From: Ophiura sarsii
Lineage: Eukaryota; Echinodermata; Ophiuroidea; Amphilepidida; Ophiuridae
Assembly: GCA_035610835.1 (NCBI GenBank)
Contig: JAYJML010000072.1
Coordinates: 1 to 64,000 of the forward strand
Length of the DNA: 64,000 nt
Reading direction: 5' to 3'
In this document: positions 23,340 through 34,210 of the stretch, piece after piece
How positions within the stretch are numbered: the stretch's first letter is position 1
How the letters are laid out: every line of letters begins with the position of its first letter
Position numbers and translations under genes: made by a program
The notes under the pieces: model-generated
What the model saw: the letters and a program-made list of their open reading frames with translations, nothing else
Told to the model about the DNA's origin: nothing
Databases searched by the model: none

Positions 23340-26300
23340 AAGATACAGGCGTGTAGAACCTAATGTCCTATGAGTTGGCAGAACCTCTGACAAAAATCTT
23401 CAATGCTACTGCAGGAAGGCATATTCCCATCTGTTTGTAAAACTGCTTTCATTATTCCAGTGCTCAAAGTCAAAAAACTTGTTTCGGCTAATGACTTGCG
23501 CCCAATTGCCCTGACAAAAATCTTTGGGAGTGTGTTTGAGTCATTTTTGGCCGTTTGGTTGAGGGACTATTTTAGCCCATTTCTTGACACTAAACAATAT
23601 GGTAATGACAAAGATACAAGTACAACTTCCCATTATCTTGTTGACATGTTGAATAATGTTATCTCAGGTATTGACAAACCTTCCAACTATGCTACTTTAG
23701 TCGCGGTTCATTTCACAAAAGCATTTGACCGAATAAACCGTAATGTTGTTGTTAATAAAATGATTTCTTCCGGAGTGAGACCTCAATAATTCCAACGATC
23801 AGTAGTTTCTTGGCACATCGTACTCAATGCGTTAAGCACAAAAGGCAAACTTTCTAGTCTCACAACCATCACTTGTGGTGTTCAACAGGGAACAAAGTTA
23901 GGGCCCGGTATCTTTACTGTGATGGTTAATGACGCTGCTGAAACTTCTTCAGATCGATGGAAATTTGTCGATGATCTCACCCTGGCAGAAATTATTAACT
24001 CTAATGCTAAGAGTAAAAGCAAGATATACCAACAGGGTGTGGGGAAACGGGTAATAACAAGGGAGAATAACGCGATAAAACAGATAAATAACAAAAAAAA
24101 TAACACACAGAAATGCACCGGGACAAGCAATAACAATTGCTGTGCAATGAAACAACAAAGATATATGGTAACAATAAAGACCGACGTTTCAAGTGGATAT
24201 ACCAATCTTCATCAGGGACAAAATATTTTTAAAAAAAGTGTTAAGAACTATAAATAAGATAATGAACTAGACAAGTCCACCACTGTTATAATAGCACAAT
24301 GTCAGTATTAGATGTTGACACCCAAGTTAACAATTAACTCTAAAACAAACACTCAGCTCCAACAACATCTGAATCCTTTAGATAATTAGTGTAAGGTTAA
24401 CGATATCCTGCATAAGCCAACAAAATGTCATGTTTTGCACGTACATTTTTTGAAAAACACTGATGTCCAGCTTCCACAACTTTCTCTTGGTGGTGATGAG
24501 GTCCTGACATCAAATTACTTGGTCTTGAAATACAAAACAATCTAAGATGGAACATCCAAGTCAAAAACATATCTCGTGCGAGCAGACGATTATTTATGTT
24601 ATAATGCTCTTCGTAAGCATGCTGCCCCAGTTGAGGATAATAATAATAATAATAATGGCATTTATAATGCGCCGTCAATCTAGGTAAAATTATTCCGAGG
24701 CGCAACATATAAAACAAAAATACAAATTAACATGAAAAATACATAAACAAGGATGATTTGCATATACATGTACATGTATATAATACAAAGAAATCAATTA
24801 TAAACTGAGTCAAATAATCTTGTTTTTAACAAGTTCTTAAAAGAGTCAAGTGAATCACAGCATCTTAAATTATAAGGTGAGTTCCAGAGAGTTGGTGCAG
24901 CAACCGAAAATGCGCGATCTCCAAATGAAGAAGTAGTCCGTGGAACAACAAGTAAAAGTTTATCAGATGACCGGAGAGTACGTTTTGGATGATATGGAAC
25001 AAGAAGATTAGCAATATAAGTTGGTGAAGTGCCATGCAAAGCTTTCCAAGTTAAAAGAAGAAGTTTGAAATGAATCCTTTCGCGAACAGGAAGCCAGTGG
25101 AGATCTTTCAAAATTGGAGTGATATGATCAAATTTCCTGGTCTTAGTGAGAATGCGAGCAGCTGCATTTTGAGCGAGTTGTAGTTTGTGAAGTAAGTGAT
25201 CAGTGATGCCAAAAAGAAGAGAATTGCCATTGTCAATACGAGAAGTTATAAGAGCATGGACGATAGTAGCTGCGGTTTCAAATGTTAACATTTTCCTTAT
25301 GCTATTGACATTCCGTATATGATAATACACTGATTGGCATATCCGTCGAACTTGAACATCCATACATAGATTATTATCAAACACAATTCCTAAGTTCCGA
25401 GCAGATTTTGAAGCAAGAACAGAAGAAGTGTCAATATTGATATGATGATCACATATTTTACGTTGATTGAATCTGGAGGTCATAATGAAAAACTCTGTCT
25501 TATCATCATTCAATTTCAGCTTGTTTACAGACATCCACGACTTGATTTCTAAAATACAAGCTTCTGCGCGTTGACGGGCCGACATTTCATCATTGCGATC
25601 ATTTAAATTAAAAGGCACATATAGTTGTGTATCGTCCGCGTAAGAATGAACATTTAATCCGTGTTTGCGAGCAATGCTAGCAATGGGAGAGGAATAGATG
25701 GTGAATAGTATAGGTCCAAGCACAGATCCTTGAGGAACGCCATATTTTAGCGGAACATGTGTAGAAATAGTTCCATTTATGTTTACTGCTTGAGTTCTGT
25801 TTTTGAGGTAGGACTGAAACCATTTCAGAGCTGAATCCTTGACACCAATTGACTCAAGGCGCCTGAACAGAATATCATGGTCAATGGTGTCGAAGGCGGC
25901 GGAGAGGTCGAGAAGAATGAGGAAAATGCCACGCTTACCATCCAATTCACGTAAAATGTCATTGTGTACTTTAAGAAGAGCAGTCTCTGTACCATGATAT
26001 TTTCTGTATGCTGATTGATGTTGTTCATATAAGTTGTTTAGACATAAATGAGCAGCAAGACGATGCGCTACAACCTTTTCAACAATTTTTGATACAAAAC
26101 GCAGATTGGACACAGGACGAAAGTTTTTCAAAATGTCTGCGTCCAAAGAAGGCTTCTTTATGAGTGGAGAAACAAGTGCATTTTTAAAATGGTCAGGAAA
26201 TGTTGCATTTTCAAGAGAGAGATTTACAATCTTAGTAATGATGGGCACCATGATGTTAATGTGATCTTTCAACATCCATGTAGGAATTGGGTCCAATGTA

Positions 26301-27420
26301 CACGATTTAGAGGGTGATGACGACACAAGCTTATATATTTCATCGTCAGTGGCAGGCGTGAAAGACATCATGAATGTAGCAACATTATTCTCAGTAGGCA
26401 GAACAGGAGCAGTTGGAGCAATGGTATCAAGATCACGACGTATTTTAGAAATTTTGGAGACAAAATAATCATTGAATCGATGTGCAAGTTCCTTTTGACA
26501 AGCGTGCGAGGGTAGCTTGACATTGCCTTTCTGGTGTAAGAGACTCCGGGAAGAGACTCTCGACAACTTTGAAAATTTCTTTTTGGCTTTTACATTGCAG
26601 TATTTTGTCTTCGTAGTATTTGGATTTGGCATCATTAATCATATTAACAACAACCATGCGCTGTGATTTGAATAGCTGTCTGTCTATCTCCAGATTGGTT
26701 TTTCTCCATCTTCGCTCAAGTTTTTTGCGAAGTTTTTTGGCCGTATCAATTTCAGGAGTATACCATGGATTAGAGGGGCGAATAGTAATGGATCTATGTT
26801 TTAAAGGTGCGTGCTTGTCAAGAATATTGCGAAGAATAGTGTCATATTCATCAACAAAGGTGTCAAGATCTGATGAGCTGCTTATCAATTCACTAAGTTG
26901 TAAATCCTTCGCGAAATTATCCTTGTTGATGGATTTCCATTTGCGATAAGAAATAACTTTCCTTACAAATTTAGGTTTTTGTAAAGCAAGCTGGCAATGA
27001 TATGCTGACCATTTAAAACCTATATCCGACCAATTTTGGAATATGCTTGTGCTCTCTGGCATCCAGCGCTTACTAAAAATCAAAGCTACCAGATTGAAAG
27101 GATCCAAAAACTCACTTGCAAAATCATCCTTGGCAACAACTATCAAGACCACGAGTCTGCGCTTCGCGAACTCGACATCACCAGTCTTGCCGATCGCAGG
27201 GAAGTATTAATTTTCAAGTTTGGTCAGAAGCTCCTTAACTCTGAAAGACATTGCCACCTTCTTCATATTAATTCCAGAGAAGAGATCTATTAACCAGAAC
27301 CTCCGTCGCAGCAACATATTTCCTCAACCCTTTTGCAATACCAATAAATACCAAAAATCCACTATTCCGTACGTCATAAAAAAACCTCAATGGCGTTTTG
27401 GATGATAAATGTATTTTGCT
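23340..27420 (+). mobile_element. Non-LTR retrotransposon (FVDDLT type), split by a nested element
   Basis: Plus-strand RT fragments are in order: LLQEGIFPSVCKTAFIIPVL, DLRPIALTKIFGSVFESFLA, AVHFTKAFDRINRNV (23403-23789); CGVQQGTKLGP and WKFVDDLT (about 23876-23985); then HKPTKCHVLHVHFLKNTDVQ and ASRRLFML (about 24415-24630). The element resumes at 27018 with TYIRPILEYACALWHPALTK and runs to YQKSTIPYVIK near 27390, followed by an AT-rich 3' UTR with aataaa at 27546. Frameshifts and stops are frequent. The active-site box is F-VDD-LT rather than YADD. It is broken at about 24640 by the element ending at about 27010. Confidence 0.85.
24641..27010 (-). mobile_element. CR1/L2-like non-LTR retrotransposon, 5'-truncated, nearly intact RT
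   Basis: The frame 26635-24794 (613 codons) has a full RT: FRPVSNLRFVSKIVEKVVAH, LLDLSAAFDTIDHDIL, YGVPQGSVLGPILFTIY, YADDTQLYVPF, and the C-terminal VPRTTSSFGDRAFSVAAPTL-WNSP. The upstream inter-domain part (YRKWKSINKDNFAKDL to FKVVESLFPESL) is in the frame 27152-26469, shifted by one frameshift near 26540. The endonuclease is missing and the 5' end is at about 27010. The 3' end is GGCGCATTATAAATGCC plus an (ATT)n tail at 24641-24656. It is inserted in the plus-strand element described at 23340-27420, so it is the younger of the two. Confidence 0.9.
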
Positions 27421-28150
27421 GATATCTGTAATATTTTTATTGCATTTATTTTCGATATATTATTATGTTTATTATATTATACTGTTTTGCATTATAAAAC
27501 CGGCTTTTTCAGCTTATACTGCCTGCTGGCTATTTTTATACCTTGAATAAATATATAAAATATATAGTTCCACCGTATGTTTTTATTCTGAACAAAGTTC
27601 TAACTACAGTATTGAAACGTAGGTTGGGTCGTGCCTAGTTATTCCTGTAAATAAACCTGTTACCTGTAATATTTGTAGAATATGCTGACCTTTGAGGAAC
27701 ATTAACTCTGGTAGCGTTCTGGCCGTTCAACAATGTATGACAACGTATTGGTAGAAACATTTGCATAATAAAACAATGTACGAGTGGTCTCCTTTCTTGA
27801 ATATATAATTCTTAATCATTTATTAGCTTCTCATACTGAGACCTAAATGGCCTTCTTATAACATTTTATTGGTAAATCATTTTATAATATTTTATTTGCC
27901 TAAATGTTCTTATAATAAATACAATAGTCTTATTTCTATCCACTATGTTGCTTATTCCAAAAGAATAAATGTTTTAGATATAGAGAGGTCAACATGTGAA
28001 AATGGAACGTTTGACCCTTTTAAAGGGAACTTTTGTATACATCGTCAGATTCAGAATACCGCCCATGACTATTGTTACAACTGGTGCCGATTTATCTGGT
28101 GGCGAGTGGCGTCAAAGATTTGGTATCACTGGTAGTGATTCTTGGTGCGG
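27421..28150. other. AT-rich 3' UTR-like DNA and unassigned intron sequence
   Basis: To about 27560 this is the 3' UTR of the split element. Beyond that I see short ORFs only (for example 27869-28135) with no recognisable domain. Confidence 0.4.
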
Positions 28151-28590
28151 CAGGATAACGAGTACTTGGCTATTATTTTAGTACTAGGCGGTCACCCGGG
28201 TTTGCCGGTTCTCGTGTTTGGTGGTTTGTAGAATGCATGCATAAAGCCCGATCGGACAAACTTTGAAAATTCGACCCTTAGACGACCTTTGACCCCGGAA
28301 GACCCAAGAAACGCTAACCCGTTTTATTTTTACCACGCTCGCCTCGCATCGAGCATTGTGATCACCGAGTTTAAGCACGATCCGACCAACTTCAAAAAAT
28401 TGACCCCTAGATAACCTTTGTGACCTCGTATGCTCTAGCGAATGCAAACTTGCTCGTGCGGGGACCAAGCTGCACCCACCCCACCGAGTTTGAACGCCGC
28501 CCGACCCCGGGAAGGCGACGAAAAAGCGCGCACAGACAGACAGACAGACAAACAAACAGACAGAGAGTAGCGTATTATTATATAGATAGC
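28150..28590. repeat. GC-rich dispersed repeat ending in (CAGA)n
   Basis: A GC-rich block unlike its neighbours (gcccgatcgg, cgaccttt, accgagttt, gacgaaaaagcgcgc) that ends in cagacagacagacagacaaa and a short tata tract. This looks like a repeat whose sequence on the minus strand opens with TGTCTGTCTG. The family is not recognised. Confidence 0.45.
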
Positions 28591-28970
28591 ACTTAGAGAC
28601 TCAACTTAGCATTGATAGTCGTTTTATTGGTACTGGTAGAGATTCTTATTGGTAGGCTAACGAGTACTTGGCTATTACTTTAGTATAGCACTTAGAGACT
28701 CAACTTAGCTCTGGTAGTTGTTTTGTTGGTACTGGTAGAGATTCTTATTGCGCCCAGGGACCAATGTTTTGGGCGCTATATAAATACGTTATTATTATTA
28801 TTGGTAGGCTAACGAGTACTTGGCTATTATTTTAGCACTTAGAGACTCAATTTAGCACTGGTAGTTGTTTTGTTGGTACCGGTAGAGATTCTTATTGGTA
28901 GGCTAATGAGTACTTGGGTATTATCTTAGCACTTAGAGACTCAACTTAGCACTGGTAGAAATTCTTGATG
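28590..28970. repeat. Tandem repeat of about 100 bp, four units, one carrying an insertion
   Basis: Units share agcacttagagactcaactt, ggtactggtagagattctta and gctaacgagtacttggctat. The second unit is split by a 55-bp insert (about 28751-28805) ending in a CR1/L2-like 3' sequence, cgctatataaatacg(ttatt)n; the neighbouring units show the empty site gattcttattggtaggc. A related fragment lies at about 28120-28180. Confidence 0.8.
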
Positions 28971-29879
28971 AATCTGGGAGCTTGTCGGGTCCAGTCCTGC
29001 CTCGGGCCAGAGGCCCAGCTGATCTCCCGTTTCTTGGGAGATGCTCCCCTTTTTATGCACTCTGTAGCTCCGCCCCTTTGTGTTTCATTGTAGCTTGATT
29101 GGTCAAAAGTTATTCCATGGTCTGTCATTGGTCAGTATCATTTAAAAGAATGTTTTCGATCGGCCAAAAATTGCTGACTCATCCAATGCCTAAATATGGC
29201 ATATGCTTGTGTTTTTATATACAAAAACTCTTGTAATTTAGAGACAATTCTAGCATCCAAATCTTTACCTAAATATAATATTACATCAAACTTGTATCAT
29301 TATTTATCCTAAATAATTAATTTCCTACTTATTTATCCTACTTTGAGAGAAATTGAACACAGTCTAGAGATTATTAAGAAAATTGGTTGTGCACACAAAC
29401 TAGCAACACTGAACTCCTTGGATTCAAAATGGCCGTCAAAATGAAACAACATTTATGTTTTGTGTGGAGGAGTTTTGATTATAAAACATGCTGTAACATT
29501 AAATTTGTACAATGGATTTTTACTATTAGTTATTGTAAGTATTCTATGTACTTTACTTGAACTCAGTGTGAACTTGACAAAGTGAGATTTGGTTCGTAAA
29601 TGACTTAAAACAGATCGTTTTTTTACCACTGTTATGGAAGCAGAAGACACTGATGAGAGCAGAATTCTGCTCTCGTGGACTATTTCTGGCTCATAAATCC
29701 TTTGAAAACACTACTTATAGTTGATAATTGAACTGATTTCCATCACTGATAGTTGTAGCATAGTAAATTAAACCTATTAGATCATCAGACTATCTTGTTA
29801 AAATCGTAGGCCTTAAAGTAATAAGCTTATTGGTAATAATAACAAAAATACGAAAACCCAATTTCGTTACAGTATTTTA

Positions 29880-30520
29880 AACGTTAGAAGATGTACAAAA
29901 GTCCAGAGGAAATTCATTGATATGGCCTGACAGGTTGAAAGTTTATACAGACTATTTTTGAGGATTGATTTGAGTTCATATGCATTGTGTAATCATTTTC
30001 AGAGAGTGTGTAAAATGTCACTGCTTGCCAAAATGACCGCCACTACATGTATACCACAAAAGTCATTAAAATGGTCGTAACTGTATGCATGTATGTATTG
30101 TTAAGATATAATTTTGGGCTCTACACCTATGTTTTCGAGCTCAAATTATTTACTAGAGTGGTTATTGATGTGATAAAATCATTCAATTACCATTCAAATC
30201 CGAGATCGCCGCCAAAATCATGAATTTGGCTAAACATTAAAATGGTCATAACTCTGTATTGTTTATTATTAAGAAATAATTTTGGGCTCTATACCTAGGT
30301 TTTCAAACTCGAGGAATCTACTAGATTGGTTATTGATATGATTGGCTTATTCTGTTACCATAACAACTTAATCCTACAGCCTCCTCAGAACCACTCTTGC
30401 CAATATCTTGACACTGATATTGAGCAGGGATGCATCTGTAGTTATTTTTCGCAATGGTCCCTCTTGTATTGTTGTACACCGTGATGATGTTTGAGTCTGA
30501 CAAATCTTGGGGTACTGATT
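29880..30520. repeat. Long dispersed repeat, inverted copy at about 36720-37440
   Basis: Shared in opposite orientation: ccagaggaaat, ttgaaagtttatacagac, gagagtgtgtaaaatgtcac, aattttgggctctacacct/aggt, and atcatgaatttggct. Each side consists of two or three degenerate units of about 200 bp. No coding sequence. Confidence 0.65.
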
Positions 30521-30523
30521 CTA

Positions 30524-31625
30524 CAGGGTGTCCCAAAAGTCTATGCACGTTTTTGAAGAGTCATATCTCATAAAATATAAATCATATGGTATAAATTTAA
30601 CCATATTTTGATAGAAGAGATTTGGGAAATTATTTTGAGACCAAACACAACCCTATTGGTGAACCCACAACATTATAAAACTGGTTGAAGGTCATTGGCC
30701 GTGTGCCAGACCAACCCATACCAAGTACTACACATTGTTGCTACAGGTGCGCATAAATTAACGGTATGAAAGCAACGTTGCGCATTAGTCACAGTTCACT
30801 GCTTACCTTGCAACATTAATGTTATTTAATACCAAACTCGGTCACTCACAACATAAATCATAGCGTAGTAGACAACATTGCACAGCAAAAGTCTTCATTC
30901 AAGATGGTTTACAGCATAGATAAGCGAATACAAATTGTATGGTTCTACGCTGAAACACATTCAGTTCAACATACTCAACAAAAGTTCAGAAAACATTTCA
31001 AAGTGAAACGCGCACCAGGAAGAATATCCATTCTGAAGTTGGTTTTTGAACACAGGAACATATTGTAAATGGGTAAAACAACCTTCGATGAGGCCTTCAA
31101 GCAGCATTAAAATAATCCGCTAAGTTTAAATTTTAACATGTTTGACAGCTGTGTGATGTGTGTGTTCCCTTTTCTGTTAGGTTATTCAATTGTTTAGGTC
31201 TGTGTTTTTGCATTAGCACACGTCTCTGTATACATGGAAAACATTTAAATTAGATTTCACTATAGAAATGACAATTATGTGTGATATAGTTTGTTATTAT
31301 GATGATATCACTGTAATGTAAAATTTTAAATATTACAATTGACGGATCACTTTCCGTATAACCAACTCTACCCGTATTTTTGTTAATCTCAATAGATATG
31401 GATTTATGAACTTTATTCCTGCGAAGTATATATAAAATTACATTTTTGCAGTAATACATATTTTACTTCTAGGGTGGCATTACAAACAGATGTTACTCCA
31501 ATGTTTGGTATCAAAATTATTTCCCACATCTCCTCTTTCTAAATATGTATTCATATTTTCAATACGACTTATATTTTGTGAAATACAAAGCTTCAAAGTC
31601 GTGCATAGACTTTTGGGACACCCTG
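30524..31625. mobile_element. Tc1/mariner-superfamily element, internally deleted, 1102 bp
   Basis: Perfect 26-bp terminal inverted repeats beginning CAGGGTGTCCCAAAAGTC, each next to TA (30522-30523, 31626-31627). Contains the start of a transposase at 30904. The rest of the transposase, including any DDE/D catalytic part, is absent or unreadable. Confidence 0.85.
30904..31068 (+). pseudogene. Transposase N-terminal HTH remnant
   Basis: Fifty-four codons: MVYSIDKRIQIVWFYAETHS, VQHTQQKFRKHFKVKRAPGR, then ISILKLVFEHRN and a stop. The pattern of a Y/F-ETxSxxxTQxxFRxHF followed by xAPxxxxILxLVxxF is the helix-turn-helix DNA-binding segment (DUF4817-like) at the start of some mariner-superfamily transposases. 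It is truncated just after the HTH. Confidence 0.7.
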
Positions 31626-31641
31626 TACTTCTAAACAATAT

Positions 31642-33048
31642 TGTCACGCGCCGACCGCTACTCACTGAAGGTAGAAATGGATTACCGCTAAACTGGTATG
31701 CTGCCCTCTATTGGAAAATATGTGTACATAACACGGGCTGATTTTAGCACTGTGAGAGCCTGTGTCCACGATGGAAAATGGCCCACGACGTCTGGATTGA
31801 ATTTTCTCTATAAAGATTGTTGGTAAATGGCTTAAATTTGACCTGCTAAAGGACATTGATCAAGGTGTACATGCACGAAGATTACGGAGGTTGAAATGAT
31901 GGCACAGGTGGTATAAAGAGACAATTGGAAGTATTAATTTAAAGATCAGCAACGTTTTCCAACATTATGATTGTTTACATGTGACTGACAGTGACAGTGA
32001 CAGACATGTTTATTGTTGTGTACTGTGAAAGTAAATGAAGGATAAAGGATAACACAAATTACAGTGATTATTATCCAATCAACAATTATATAGCGTAGTA
32101 TACACACAGGAGAAAATAACCATTCTTTTGTGCACACCATCCAATCAACAATTATATAGAGTGATCATAGTTTGGAAGCCTTATAGTTTATACACACAGG
32201 GGAAATAAACCTTCCTATGTGACCGTCTAATTAATAATCACCCTAGTATTCACACAGGGGAAATAAACCATCCTGTGTGCACACCGTCTAATTAATAATC
32301 ACCATAGGATTCACACAGGGGAAATAAACCATCCTGTGTGCACACCGTCTAATTAATAATCACCATAGGATTCACACAGGGGAAATAAACCGTCCTGTGT
32401 GCACACCGTCTAATTAATAATCACCATAGTATTCACACAGGGGAAATAAACCGTCCTGTGTGCACACCGTCTAATTAATAGTTAATCACCATAGTATTCA
32501 CACAGGGGAAATAAACCGTACTGTGGGCACACCGTCTAATTAGTAGTTAATCAACGTAGTATTCCCACAGGCGAAATAAACCTCCCTGTGTGCACACCGT
32601 CCAATTAGTAAAGTAAGTAATCACAGTAGCGTAGCATTCACACAGGCGAAATAAACCTCCCTGTGTGCACACCGTCCAATTAGTAAAGTAAGCAATCACC
32701 GTAGCATTTACACGGGAGAAATATTTCCTGTGCATCAGTAATATTAATATTATCTTAAAGTGTCCCCTGTAATGTAGTATGATTAAGTATGGTATGTGTG
32801 AGTAATATGAGGGTCGTGTCTGAGATATGTTAGAGTGATTAACAGATTTGCATATTTATCCAGTTGTTCACAATTAAACGTGATTTGTACATTTATAAGT
32901 TGAAATATTAGTGCTTTTGTCATATTTTGTCACATTTTAATCATTTAAGGTAAATCACATATTTACCGCTTACTCACGGCCTTCAAGCCTAGATCGCTCG
33001 CGTAACCGCAGGTTAGGTTTAACAATCACTAGCCGGCGGTTCGCCACA
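31642..33048. mobile_element. 5' LTR of non-autonomous LTR retrotransposon
   Basis: Starts TGTCACGCGCCGACCGCTAC and ends GGCGGTTCGCCACA, and is repeated at 34211-35875. Flanking ATAT is present at 31638-31641 and 35876-35879. It includes about nine units of a 61-bp minisatellite (about 32190-32720). It is 1407 bp, long for an LTR. Confidence 0.88.
32190..32720. repeat. 61-bp minisatellite in 5' LTR
   Basis: The unit carries attcacacaggggaaataaa, ccgtcctgtgtgcacaccgt and ctaattaataatcaccatag. CACACAGG and CCTGTGTG form a stem around the aaataaa-type loop in every unit. About nine units. Confidence 0.9.
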
Positions 33049-34210
33049 AATTGGTGTCAGATGTGGGATTGTTAATTTTTGTCACTGCAAATTCTTTTTG
33101 GAATTGTTATTTAGGGATTTTTATTTTTGGGTTTGAAATTTAAAGGAAATTTATTTTGGGGATTTTGGTTATCATTTTGTAAATGTCTTTGCACCTGTTA
33201 AAGTATTTATCATACTGTATACAATATACAAAATACATCATAATCAATCATGGATTCTACAGTAAATTGGAGGGAGCACCCGGAAGACCGACTTGATAAT
33301 TTGGAGGATGTACGTACAAGGAGTAGAAGAAGAAAGAGATCAATTACGCAGAAATTTTGAAGAATGCCATGTATGTAATATAAGTACATGCCTGATGTTA
33401 TTGGACCATTTAAGCAATTCATTATGCTGTGACGTGTAATATAACTACATGTAGTGCTATGGCACTATTGACACGTACAATGCACTCTTTGTATGGTGAT
33501 GCAGTACGTGAGAATGGACTTGCAATTATTTGGCATCATTACCAGCTGGAGGCAACTTAAGCACCACTATGTATGAGTGCCAGAAATATGAAGGGGATAC
33601 ATGCAACTTGATGTATCGTCTGGAGAAATGACTGTTTGCAGTATTTGGAGTATTCGAGGTGCCTTGACGGGGCCATTAGACTTTGACGGGGTAGTCAGTT
33701 GAGGTCGCTGCTGTCGTGCAAAGATGGAGGACAGGCCCAGTCGTGAATAGTGGAGGACAGTTAGAGCCTGCCACGAGGATTGAGGAGCCGAACCAGATTA
33801 TAGCGCCAGTGTGCTAGTGACACATGTGATGTTTCCACCGCGACATTATATGGAGATTGCCTTGTTAAGTACCCGAATGCCAGGTCTGCGCAGAATATGC
33901 AGGGGTTCGTCACTGCAGCAGAGACTATTGATGGATGCTGACCACCTGCAAGGATTGTGCCAAACCTGATAATATGCTTGTCAACTAAATACTATATCAT
34001 GTCATATGTTGTAATTTTATTATATCTATAACAGGTCTTTAACACAGGTGCTTTGACTAATTCATGCCTTATGTAAAAATGTAATTCTTATTGTAATATT
34101 TTGTGTAGCACTCATTTGTTTAAGTGTGTTATTTTCAGTGAGCAGCTTTGGGCGTGTTTTTGTTGTTTTTGTTATGCCACCGGGACGGTGCCATCTTGGG
34201 TGGGGGGCTC
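33049..34210 (+). mobile_element. LTR retrotransposon internal region (non-coding remnant)
   Basis: Opens with the primer-binding-site-like TGGTGTCAGATGTGGGAT at 33052-33069 and closes with a purine tract GGGTGGGGGG at 34198-34207 beside the 3' LTR. Only 1162 bp lie between the LTRs. Short frames (for example near 33250) may be a gag remnant, but no protease, RT or integrase is readable. It must be mobilised by another element, if at all. Confidence 0.8.
33052..33069 (+). promoter_or_regulatory. tRNA primer binding site
   Basis: TGGTGTCAGATGTGGGAT begins 3 bp after the 5' LTR. TGGTGTCAG..GTGGGAT is the kind of primer site seen in Gypsy-type elements. The tRNA itself is not assigned. Confidence 0.75.

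Noticed and set aside
26469..27152. 227-codon ORF as a separate gene
   Set aside because: It is the inter-domain part of the CR1/L2-like element, cut from the RT by a frameshift; its first residues lie beyond the element junction at about 27010.
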